A program made the position numbers and the translations under genes. The notes beneath the pieces were generated by a model, which made no database searches, was not told where the DNA came from, and saw only the letters and a list, made by a program, of their open reading frames with translations. A stretch of 64,000 nt of DNA from CAZDVQ01 sp964508975 (lineage in GTDB: Bacteria; Bacteroidota; Bacteroidia; Chitinophagales; Saprospiraceae): positions 1-64,000 of the forward strand of contig CAZDVQ010000018.1 of NCBI GenBank assembly GCA_964508975.1, written 5' to 3'. Below, piece after piece: positions 51,520-59,243 of the stretch. Within the stretch, counting starts at the first letter, position 1. Every line of letters begins with the position of its first letter.

Positions 51520-51972
51520 ATGCAAGCCATCGTCACCGATTTCCTGAAGCATATGTCCAAAATCAAGTATACCAAGCTTGAGGGCATTGATAAAATGCGT
51601 TGTGAAATTAGGCGTAAGTACTTGATTCCCATGCCTGAAGAGACTATCCGGCAGTTGATTATCCACTATTTAATCGATGACTGTGGTATACCCAAAAGCC
51701 GTATTTCCGTGGAGAAGGAAATCAAGGTGGCCAATACTAAAAAGCGATACGATATTATTGTATACAGCACTGAACATCAGCCTATTATGCTGGTTGAATG
51801 CAAGGCGCCCTATGTCAAAATAACGCAGGAGGTTTTTGATCAAGCGGCACGCTACAACATGACCTTGAATGTGCCTTACCTCATGATTTCCAATGGGCCT
51901 GAAACGTATTGTTGCCAAATTGACCAGGCCAACAAACGCTATATATTTCTGGATGCTATTCCTAGTTTGTAG
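51520..51972 (+). CDS. Orphan HSDR_N-type nuclease-fold protein
   Basis: 150 residues. It resembles the N-terminal domain of type I restriction subunit R. SVEKEIKVANTKKRYDIIVY carries the PD-(D/E)xK-type Asp and IMLVECKAPYVKI the Glu-x-Lys pair. EVFDQAARYNMTLNVPYLMISNG completes the fold as in the family. It stands alone without hsdM/hsdS or helicase domains. Stand-alone versions are widespread in Bacteroidota and their role is unknown. It is transcribed divergently from holA; a second in-frame Met (residue 12) is an alternative start. Confidence 0.78.
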   Translation: MQAIVTDFLKHMSKIKYTKLEGIDKMRCEIRRKYLIPMPEETIRQLIIHYLIDDCGIPKSRISVEKEIKVANTKKRYDIIVYSTEHQPIMLVECKAPYVKITQEVFDQAARYNMTLNVPYLMISNGPETYCCQIDQANKRYIFLDAIPSL

Positions 51973-51980
51973 TTTTATGG

Positions 51981-52114
51981 GGGCGCTTCCCCTCACCTAC
52001 GGCTCGGGGCCGCTATGCTCCGGCGCTCGCTATTCGCTCGGCCCTTGTTAGCCGCCCAGGTTGGGCGGCTCTACTGCGGTCTGGCCTTCGGCCACGCCTT
52101 CGCAGCGCTAGCGC
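51981..52114 (+). repeat. Family I structured intergenic repeat, copy O
   Basis: GGGCGCT to CTAGCGC (paired GCGCT/AGCGC, unique in the window). GTCTGGCC-TTC-GGCCA hairpin subclass, with a nested family V palindrome. Downstream of and co-oriented with the HSDR_N gene. Confidence 0.83.
52050..52074 (+). repeat. Family V palindrome, copy 5, nested in family I copy O
   Basis: AGCCGCCC and GGGCGGCT flank AGGTT, followed by CTAC. It is inserted at the same place of the family I consensus as copy 2 in copy H. Confidence 0.65.
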
Positions 52115-52121
52115 AAACGGC

Positions 52122-53039
52122 CTAGCCTTCCAGTTTATACCCATTCAAGAAGGTTTTCACGTCTAACCTTTTGCGGCCTTGTAATTGTAGGTCGAGCAAG
52201 TGGATGTAACCATCTTTTACGCGTACCTTAAGCCAGTTTTTATGGTCGCTTACAAATGAGCCAATAGCTTCTTGGGCATTAGGCTCTAGTTCAATGCTGG
52301 TTTTAAAAACCTTTAGCTTTTCGTCGTTCAAGCTGGTCCAGGCCGTTGGCACTGGACTTAAGCCCCTGACAAAGTTGTGAACTTGCTGGGCTGTTTGCTC
52401 GAAATTGATTTTACAGGTCTCGTCAAACAACTTGGGCGCATGCGAAACCTGCGTGTCGTCTTGGGGAAAAGGCTTGTAATCATTTCGGGCTATGGCATCC
52501 AAGGTTTTCAATACGAGTTGAGCACCGATGGCCATCATACGGTCGTGCACCTCGGCTACATTGTCATCTGGGCCAATGGGCAAGCGTTCTTGGAAGAGTA
52601 AATCGCCGGTGTCGATTTCATGCTTGAGGAAAAAGGTAGTCACGCCCGTTTCTTTATCGCCGTTGATGATGGCCCAGTTTATAGGTGCTGCGCCCCTGTA
52701 ACGTGGCAACAAGGAACCATGCAGGTTAAAGGTACCCAGGGGCGGCATATTCCAAACCACTTCTGGCAACATCCGGAAGGCCACGATAACTTGCAAGTCG
52801 GCGTTGAGCGCTTTTAACTCGGCCAAAAATGCTGGGTTCTTGAGTTTTTCGGGCTGTAAAACGGTTAAGCCTTGGCTTACCGCGTATTGTTTCACAGATG
52901 ATTCCAGGAGTTGCTTGCCCCCTCTCCCACCCCATTTATCTGTGGCGGTAACCACGCCGACTACCTCGTGGCCGGCTTCGACAATGGCTTTAAGGGATGC
53001 AGTGGCAAAATCTGGTGTGCCGAAAAAAACAATGCGCAT
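52122..53039 (-). CDS. fmt: Methionyl-tRNA formyltransferase
   Basis: 305 residues. It formylates initiator Met-tRNA using 10-formyl-tetrahydrofolate. The N-terminal domain begins RIVFFGTPDFATASL. The active-site region reads FNLHGSLLPRYRGAAPINWAIINGD, with the Asn-x-His pair, and the catalytic Asp lies in HEIDTGDLLFQE. The C-terminal OB-like domain starts near residue 205 (VRGLSPVPTAWTS). The basic loop TDKWGGRGGKQLLESSVKQ matches the family's tRNA-contacting loop. Length is normal. Divergent from prmC, with 38 bases between the starts, so the two share a promoter region. Confidence 0.95.
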   Translation of the reverse strand: MRIVFFGTPDFATASLKAIVEAGHEVVGVVTATDKWGGRGGKQLLESSVKQYAVSQGLTVLQPEKLKNPAFLAELKALNADLQVIVAFRMLPEVVWNMPPLGTFNLHGSLLPRYRGAAPINWAIINGDKETGVTTFFLKHEIDTGDLLFQERLPIGPDDNVAEVHDRMMAIGAQLVLKTLDAIARNDYKPFPQDDTQVSHAPKLFDETCKINFEQTAQQVHNFVRGLSPVPTAWTSLNDEKLKVFKTSIELEPNAQEAIGSFVSDHKNWLKVRVKDGYIHLLDLQLQGRKRLDVKTFLNGYKLEG

Positions 53040-53077
53040 GGTGTATATTTAAATATTTCGGTGTAAAAATAGGCAAT

Positions 53078-53968
53078 ATGCAGAAATATGAAGTTACCTT
53101 TCGACTTGCAAACTACAATTCAATGTCGATTCAACATTTTAAAGACCTCTGCGAGCACTTGGCCCAGCGGTATAGCCCACGCGAAGCCCAAAACATAGCC
53201 AAGATAATTTTTGAAGATGCCCTAGGTATCAAACATCCAAAACATGTAGAACCTTTAGACGAGCAACAAGCACAACGCATCAATGCAATTGCCGAGCGCA
53301 TGGCATCAGGTGAGCCAATGCAATATGTATTAGGCATGGCCGATTTTTACGGATTAAAGTTCAAGGTTAGCCCAGCTGTGCTCATCCCACGGCAAGAAAC
53401 GGAGGAGTTAGTTGAATTGGTGTCGAAGCATTGTGCACAAGATTTTGTGCGGCAGTGGCAAGTGCTGGATATTGGCACCGGGAGTGGCTGCATTGCCATC
53501 AGTTTAAAGCACATGCTCCCTGAAATTAGCGTCACAGCCACCGATATTAGTCTAGAAGCCTTGGCCATTGCCCGGGAAAATGCCCAGATGAATGAAGCGG
53601 AAGTGACCTTTTTGCAACACGATATACTAACGGAAGCATTTCCAAGGCCAGGCGCAAAATTTGATGTCATCATATCAAACCCGCCATACATCCCGACGAG
53701 TGAGCGTGCAGTCATGCCAGAGCATGTATTGGCACATGAGCCAGCATTGGCTTTATTTACCCTAGATGATGAAGGGCAGGAATTTTACAAGGCCATAGCG
53801 GCATTTGGCCAAAAGCATTTGAAAGGTAGTGGAATGATGGCTTTAGAATTGAATGAATTCAGGGCTGAAGCTACAGCTGAGATATTCCGTTCAGCCGGGT
53901 TTGGTCGTGTGGATATACTTGAAGACCTGGCCGGTGCAAAAAGGATGTTGTACGTCAAATTCAGGTAG
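53078..53968 (+). CDS. prmC: Peptide chain release factor N5-glutamine methyltransferase
   Basis: 296 residues from the ATG at 53078; an internal ATG at 53123 (MSIQHFKDL, 281 residues) is equally plausible. It methylates the GGQ glutamine of release factors 1 and 2. The helical N-terminal domain contains YSPREAQNIAKIIFEDALGI, and LIPRQETEELVELV is the PrmC signature before the methyltransferase fold. VLDIGTGSGCIAISL is the SAM-binding motif, and SNPPYIP is the catalytic NPPY that contacts the glutamine. The longer frame beginning at 52997 overlaps fmt and is rejected. Confidence 0.94.
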   Translation: MQKYEVTFRLANYNSMSIQHFKDLCEHLAQRYSPREAQNIAKIIFEDALGIKHPKHVEPLDEQQAQRINAIAERMASGEPMQYVLGMADFYGLKFKVSPAVLIPRQETEELVELVSKHCAQDFVRQWQVLDIGTGSGCIAISLKHMLPEISVTATDISLEALAIARENAQMNEAEVTFLQHDILTEAFPRPGAKFDVIISNPPYIPTSERAVMPEHVLAHEPALALFTLDDEGQEFYKAIAAFGQKHLKGSGMMALELNEFRAEATAEIFRSAGFGRVDILEDLAGAKRMLYVKFR

Positions 53969-54010
53969 AATACCACAAGTCTTATTCGGTGTAATTCAGT
54001 ACGGCTTTGC

Positions 54011-54103
54011 GCGCGAGGGATGGTAGCGGGCGCCGGAGGCGCTCCCAAAGGGACAAGCAACGCGCAGCCGCGTACAGCCCGACGGCCGTAGGCCGACGCG
54101 CCC
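54011..54103 (-). repeat. Family I structured intergenic repeat, copy P
   Basis: On the minus strand GGGCGCG to CTCGCGC (paired GCGCG/CGCGC). Internally it has a different tail (GCTACCATCC) and belongs to neither main subclass. It lies beyond the terminator of the T9SS gene, co-oriented with it. Confidence 0.78.
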
Positions 54104-54111
54104 AAAACAAA

Positions 54112-54138
54112 AAAAGGCCCACCCGAAGGTGAGCCTTT
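54112..54138 (-). terminator. Intrinsic terminator of the first T9SS type A gene
   Basis: AAAGGCCCACC and GGTGAGCCTTT pair around CGAA (one mismatch), with T-rich sequence on the minus strand. Confidence 0.75.
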
Positions 54139-54161
54139 CATCATTTCTATAAATCAACTAC

Positions 54162-56654
54162 TTAACGCACAATGACCAATTTCTGCGTTTTCTGAGACGT
54201 GTTGGATTGCAGGTGCAAGAGATAAACGCCTGCGGCCAACTCGTTGGTGTAGATATTAATTTGCTGACCGTTGGTAATTTCGCCCAGGGCCATAGACTGA
54301 ACCAATTGGCCGTTCAAATCTGTGATGAAGAGTTTAGCATCAGCTAGCTTCTCTGTATAAACGGTCATGATGGTATGATCAGTAGTTACATTAGGATTCA
54401 GGGTGAAATTAATTGGGGCCTGGGTCATAGAAGTATTACCGATAAAAGTTACTTCCAGTTGACCAGAAGAAACATCTACTACATGATCAGGTAAGCCCGC
54501 AGCAGGCGAGAAGAATTCGAAATCAGTCATGCGGACATCAACGAACTCAGTACCATCATATTCAAAGCTATGAACATCTGGGGCTAGGCGAGATTGAGCT
54601 GTACCAGTAGAACAAGAAACAGGTGAAGACCAGAAGATACGGCCATCACATTCAACAAAGAAAGTGAATGTATATGTCATGTTGGATTGCAAGCCAACAA
54701 AGTTGAAGCTAGATACACCACCAGATGTAGTATAAGCGAGCATACTACTTTGGTTGTAACCTGCTTGACCTGTGAAGCTATACCGTGCGCCAATACGGAC
54801 AGCGCCAGTAATTTCAGGCCAATTCAAGCTTATAGTAGTTGGAGTAGAGGCTGCACAAGTTGGCAGAGGCACAGAACAACCAGCAGAGGGAGCTGCAGTG
54901 GCCAAAGTTGCAATTGGAGAAGAGAATGAAGTTTGAGCGGTAGCACCACACCAGTTATTGACCCAGTAATCGTATGAGGTATTAGGCATAAGCATAGCAC
55001 CAGCATTTGTAGAGAACGAGTTGGTATTCAGCGTACGGATCGCATAACCAGTACCTCCTGTAGGGCGCCAGTACAAACGGTAAGAATCTGGGTTTACAGC
55101 AGGCCAAGTAGCATCGATAACGCCAGTTGGATTCGATGAATTGTTGGTCAATGTAGGGGCAGCAGGTTCAACGCTGATGGTCAACTCGAAGTCGCCAACA
55201 CTGGCAATATCAAAACCGGAAACCGCTACCCAGTAAGTGCGTCCTGCCTCTAGTTGGCCACCAGGTGTTGCATGAATAGTTGATGTAGTTGCGGATGGGC
55301 TTCCTACACAACCTGCTGTTGCTTTATCATCATTACAGTATACGCTAGTAAAAGTGCCGTTACAAGTATTATCAGAAGATTGGTACAAGGTGAGGCGCGT
55401 GTTGTAGTTGGTGCCAGGATTATCTGTAGAGAACTTAACATCAAAGGCAGAAAGGTTACCGCCAACAAAACAATCAGGCGTTGTAAACTGGTACCATACC
55501 GTACGAGCAGTACCTAGGCCACAAGAAGAGAACGAAGCTAGGTTTGCAGCGCTGTTGTTACCTGCAAGGGAGACACAGTTGATTGTAGAGCTACCCAATG
55601 GGAAACGCGAAGTTAATAATCGGTCGAATTCGATAGCGTTGCAAAGGTCGGTTAGATTAGGGGTTAAATCATCTGTAATGAAAGAACCGTTTGTGGTGGT
55701 TGATGAATAAATACCACAGATTTGAGTGATGTAAAAATCATACTCCGAGGATACAGACAAGCCTGTGATGTTGTAAGGGCTGGTAACATTAGGAACAGTT
55801 GTACCGGCGCCTGGGGTAAATCCAGCTGGGCCATATTCCAAGGTATAGGTACCTGGGCAGCTGTTACAAGACCAAGACACAAGGCCTTCGGTTTGCGAAG
55901 GATCAACTTGCACCGAAGTTACAGGGTCGCAGCCGGTAGTGGTGAAGGTACCGTTAGAAACGGTAGACGAAGTGCCAACGCAAGCTTGGGTGATGGTAAA
56001 ATCGTAAACGGTTGATGGGGTAAGATTGGTTACTGTTATAGGGTTTGAAGCATTAGTAATTACAATACCTGTGCCTGGAGTAAAGCCATCTGGGCCATAT
56101 TCAACTGTATAGGTGCCACTACAACCAGTACAAATCCAACCAATAATACTTTCAGTCAAACTAGGTGTTGTTTGTATATTTGACACAGGGTTACAAGCCG
56201 GAAATGGTGGAATGGGTGTACAAGAAGTAAAAAGTGTGAAAGTGCCTGTTTGAGTGTTATACCCGTGTACCATGATGTAGTATGTCCTACCTTGATAAGC
56301 ATTAAAGGTTAATGAAGAACCAAGACCGCAAACCGCATCATCATTACCATTTTCGCAAACTAAGTTGCCACAAGAGCCAGAAAATACAGATATTTTTGTA
56401 TCGTAGACTAGGTTTGTGCAAGTATTCAAGGTAACAGCAGAATTGTTTCCAATGAATCGGTACCAAACACCTCCTGTGGTAGTTGAAGTTACACAAGTAA
56501 AATTATCAATATTTGCACCAACAGTGGTTCCTGATGTATAATCTCCGCAAGCTACTACAGGTGCATTAATGCATAGATCATTAAAAGGTTGGGCATTAAT
56601 CAGAGTGTTTGACAATAAAGTCAAAAAAGTGATTAGTGTAAAGACATTTCTCAT
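54162..56654 (-). CDS. T9SS type A surface protein with FN3 and lectin-like domains (1)
   Basis: 830 residues, exported. Signal peptide 1-21 (LINAQ-PFN). The first domain (about 25-145: WYRFIGNNSAVTLNTC, YYIMVHGYNTQTGTF) is a beta-sandwich of the pre-peptidase/CUB-like type. Two FN3 domains follow, each with the CTGCSGTYTVEYGPDGFTPG motif and a paired Cys-x2-Cys. A second pre-peptidase-type domain spans about 320-495 (LCNAIEFDRLLTS, VWYQFTTPDCF, CNDDKATAGC). Two more FN3 domains precede the T9SS type A tail (about 750-830), ending SQKTQKLVIVR. It is likely anchored to the surface after tail removal by the sortase-like PorU. First of four related genes in a row on this strand. Confidence 0.88.
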   Translation of the reverse strand: MRNVFTLITFLTLLSNTLINAQPFNDLCINAPVVACGDYTSGTTVGANIDNFTCVTSTTTGGVWYRFIGNNSAVTLNTCTNLVYDTKISVFSGSCGNLVCENGNDDAVCGLGSSLTFNAYQGRTYYIMVHGYNTQTGTFTLFTSCTPIPPFPACNPVSNIQTTPSLTESIIGWICTGCSGTYTVEYGPDGFTPGTGIVITNASNPITVTNLTPSTVYDFTITQACVGTSSTVSNGTFTTTGCDPVTSVQVDPSQTEGLVSWSCNSCPGTYTLEYGPAGFTPGAGTTVPNVTSPYNITGLSVSSEYDFYITQICGIYSSTTTNGSFITDDLTPNLTDLCNAIEFDRLLTSRFPLGSSTINCVSLAGNNSAANLASFSSCGLGTARTVWYQFTTPDCFVGGNLSAFDVKFSTDNPGTNYNTRLTLYQSSDNTCNGTFTSVYCNDDKATAGCVGSPSATTSTIHATPGGQLEAGRTYWVAVSGFDIASVGDFELTISVEPAAPTLTNNSSNPTGVIDATWPAVNPDSYRLYWRPTGGTGYAIRTLNTNSFSTNAGAMLMPNTSYDYWVNNWCGATAQTSFSSPIATLATAAPSAGCSVPLPTCAASTPTTISLNWPEITGAVRIGARYSFTGQAGYNQSSMLAYTTSGGVSSFNFVGLQSNMTYTFTFFVECDGRIFWSSPVSCSTGTAQSRLAPDVHSFEYDGTEFVDVRMTDFEFFSPAAGLPDHVVDVSSGQLEVTFIGNTSMTQAPINFTLNPNVTTDHTIMTVYTEKLADAKLFITDLNGQLVQSMALGEITNGQQINIYTNELAAGVYLLHLQSNTSQKTQKLVIVR

Positions 56655-56846
56655 ATTAATGGGTTTTGGTTGATTTATGCAAGATAAACCAAAAAGTGCT
56701 TCACATAGGAAGTGTACATAAAATATTGTGACATATATTAATCGAATTTATGGAGATATTTTTTTCTTTCACACATCAATAAAATATGGGTAAACGTGAT
56801 TAAAATCACATAAAATATCAGTGAAAATATGGTGAAATGCGACAAA

Positions 56847-56878
56847 ATAAAAGGCCCATCCGTATCCAGATGGGCCTT
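56847..56878 (-). terminator. Intrinsic terminator of the second T9SS type A gene
   Basis: AAGGCCCATC and GATGGGCCTT pair around CGTATCCA, with a T run on the minus strand. Confidence 0.82.
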
Positions 56879-56901
56879 AAAATCGGATTAGAATTCAAAT
56901 A

Positions 56902-58998
56902 CTAGCGGACAATAACCAATTTTTCGGTTTTCATCGTGTTGCCAGTGCGAACATTTACGTGGTAAACACCCGAGGCAAGTTTGCCGGTATTTACGGGAAT
57001 TTGTTGTCCGTTGCTAACCTCTCCCAATGACATGCTATGAACCATTGCGCCATTTACATCATAGATTGTGATGATTGCATCGGTGGCTTTAGCTGTAAAT
57101 ACGGTTAAGGTAGTCAAATCGGTTGTCACGTTTGGTGTAAGGGTAAAACGAACTTCATTAGAAGCGGTTTCTCCGAGGAACAAAACCTCGAGGTTACCAG
57201 ATGATACATCTACAATGTGATTAGGCAAACCAGCTGCAGGGGCAAAGAATTCGAAGTCAGTCATACGTACATCAACATATTCAGTACCTTCAAATTGGAA
57301 GCTGTGGATGTCAGCAGCTAGGCGAGGTGCAGGGATGCCTGTTGTACAGGTTATCGGTGCACTCCAGAATACCCGTCCATCACATTCAACAAACAAAGTA
57401 AAGGTATAAGCCACGTTGGATTGTAAGCCTACGAATTCGAAACTAGATACACCACCAGCAGTAGTGTAAGCGAGTGCACTACGCTGAGAGTAGCCTGCTT
57501 GACCAGCAAAGCTAAAACGTGCACCAATACGAACAGCGCCTGTAATTTCAGGCCAGTTCAAACTTATCGTAGTAGGAGTAGAAGCTGCACAAGTTGGCAG
57601 AGGTACAGAACATCCAGCTGATGGAGCTGCTGTAGCCAGTGTTGCAACAGGAGAAGCAAACGAAGTGCTGAAGTTAGCACCACACCAGTTGTTAACCCAG
57701 AAATCATAGGACGTGTTAGGCATCAACATACCGCCTGCATTTGTTGAGTAAGAGGTGGTATTCAGCGTGCGGATTGCATAACCAGTGCCACCAGTTGGGC
57801 GCCAGTACAAACGGTATGAAGCAGCATTGACATCAGGCCATGTTGCATCAACAACGCCTGTTGGATTAGTTGTGCTATTGGTCAACAATGGGGCAACCGG
57901 TTCAACGCTAATAGTCAACTCAAAGTCGCCAGAGCTAGCATTGTCAAAACCAGAAACAGCTACCCAGTAGTTGCGTCCTGCCTCTAGCATACCACCAGGT
58001 GTAGCAAGAATGGTTGATGTACTTGCGGACGGGCTTCCTACACAACCAGCAGACAACTTGTCATCATTACAGTACACGCTGGTGAAGTTTCCGTTACAAG
58101 TATTATCAGAAGATTCATATATGGTAATGCGTGTGTTGTAATTGGTACCAGGGTTATCTGTAGAGAACTTCATATCGAACGCAGAGAGATTACCGCCCAC
58201 AAAACAATCGGGTGTGGTAAATTGATACCATACAGTAGGTGAGGTGCCTAGTCCACAAGTTGAGAAGGAAGCAAGGTTAGCTGCAATGGTGCTACCAGAA
58301 AGAGAGATACAGTTGATGGAAGAACTACCTATTGAATAACTCGAAGTTAATACACGATTGAATTCAATGGCATTGCAGATATCGTTTAAATTATTTGGCA
58401 AGTTACTAGTTACAAATGAACCATTAGATGATGCATATGAGGTACTACCACAAGCTTGTGTAATGGTAAAATCATATGAACTAGAAGGATTCAAACCTGT
58501 GATATTCAGAGGGGAACTGATATTGTTTAACGTAGTACCAGTTCCGGATGTAAACCCGCTGGGGCCATATTCAATGCTGAATGGCCCTGTACAAGCATTA
58601 CATATCCAAGAAATCAAACTTCCAACTTGGTTTGGGGTTGTTTGTATTCCAGTAACAGCCGGACAATTTAAAGTAGTGAAAGTACCGCTTGAAGAAGTTG
58701 TAGATGTGCCTGTGCAAGCTTGGGTAATAGTAAAATCATAAACCGATGATGGTTGTAAGTTAGTCAAGGTTATAGGGCTGGAAATATTATTAATTACAGT
58801 CCCATTGCCTTGAGTAAAACCATCAGGGCCGTACTCAATCGAAAAAGTACCACTACAGCCAGTACAAATCCAAGAAATAATAGTTTCCGATATACCAGGG
58901 TTCGTTTGTACTGAATTTGGCTGAACACATGATTGAGACCACGACGTCACGCTGTGCACCATCGCAAAGAAAATTATTGGAATAACAGCTAACTTCAT
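56902..58998 (-). CDS. T9SS type A surface protein with FN3 and lectin-like domains (2)
   Basis: 698 residues from the ATG at 58998, where the signal peptide starts (MKLAVIPIIFFAM); an upstream extension to 59058 is open but lacks a good signal. It lacks the first pre-peptidase-type domain of its neighbour: two FN3 domains (CTGCSGTFSIEYGPDGFTQG and CNACTGPFSIEYGPSGFTSG) follow the signal, then the 170-residue domain with VWYQFTTPDCFVGG, two FN3 domains and the type A tail ending KTEKLVIVR. Codons for about 270 residues before the tail are nearly identical in DNA to the next gene (57150-57940 against 59492-60282, constant offset 2342). Confidence 0.88.
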   Translation of the reverse strand: MKLAVIPIIFFAMVHSVTSWSQSCVQPNSVQTNPGISETIISWICTGCSGTFSIEYGPDGFTQGNGTVINNISSPITLTNLQPSSVYDFTITQACTGTSTTSSSGTFTTLNCPAVTGIQTTPNQVGSLISWICNACTGPFSIEYGPSGFTSGTGTTLNNISSPLNITGLNPSSSYDFTITQACGSTSYASSNGSFVTSNLPNNLNDICNAIEFNRVLTSSYSIGSSSINCISLSGSTIAANLASFSTCGLGTSPTVWYQFTTPDCFVGGNLSAFDMKFSTDNPGTNYNTRITIYESSDNTCNGNFTSVYCNDDKLSAGCVGSPSASTSTILATPGGMLEAGRNYWVAVSGFDNASSGDFELTISVEPVAPLLTNSTTNPTGVVDATWPDVNAASYRLYWRPTGGTGYAIRTLNTTSYSTNAGGMLMPNTSYDFWVNNWCGANFSTSFASPVATLATAAPSAGCSVPLPTCAASTPTTISLNWPEITGAVRIGARFSFAGQAGYSQRSALAYTTAGGVSSFEFVGLQSNVAYTFTLFVECDGRVFWSAPITCTTGIPAPRLAADIHSFQFEGTEYVDVRMTDFEFFAPAAGLPNHIVDVSSGNLEVLFLGETASNEVRFTLTPNVTTDLTTLTVFTAKATDAIITIYDVNGAMVHSMSLGEVSNGQQIPVNTGKLASGVYHVNVRTGNTMKTEKLVIVR

Positions 58999-59183
58999 AT
59001 TCTTGTTTATTTGACATACAAAGTAACGTAAAATGAGGTTTGAGCGAAAAATAAACAAAAAATATATTGTGACATGGTAAAAAAAGGATAAATTTTATAT
59101 TAATCATTTTTATATACCAGAAAAAAGTATATAATATATAACTTATATCACATGATATTTTAAAAATTACTAGCTATATGCGA

Positions 59184-59220
59184 CAAAAAAAAGGGCTCAT
59201 CTGAGTACAGATGAGCCCTT
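59184..59220 (-). terminator. Intrinsic terminator of the third T9SS type A gene
   Basis: AAGGGCTCATCTG and CAGATGAGCCCTT form a 13-bp perfect stem around AGTA, with a run of Ts on the minus strand. Confidence 0.88.
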
Positions 59221-59243
59221 AAAAAGGGATTAGAAATTAAAAA

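Noticed and set aside
51520..51972. Part of a type I restriction-modification system
   Set aside because: Only the HSDR_N fold is present and the neighbours are housekeeping genes.
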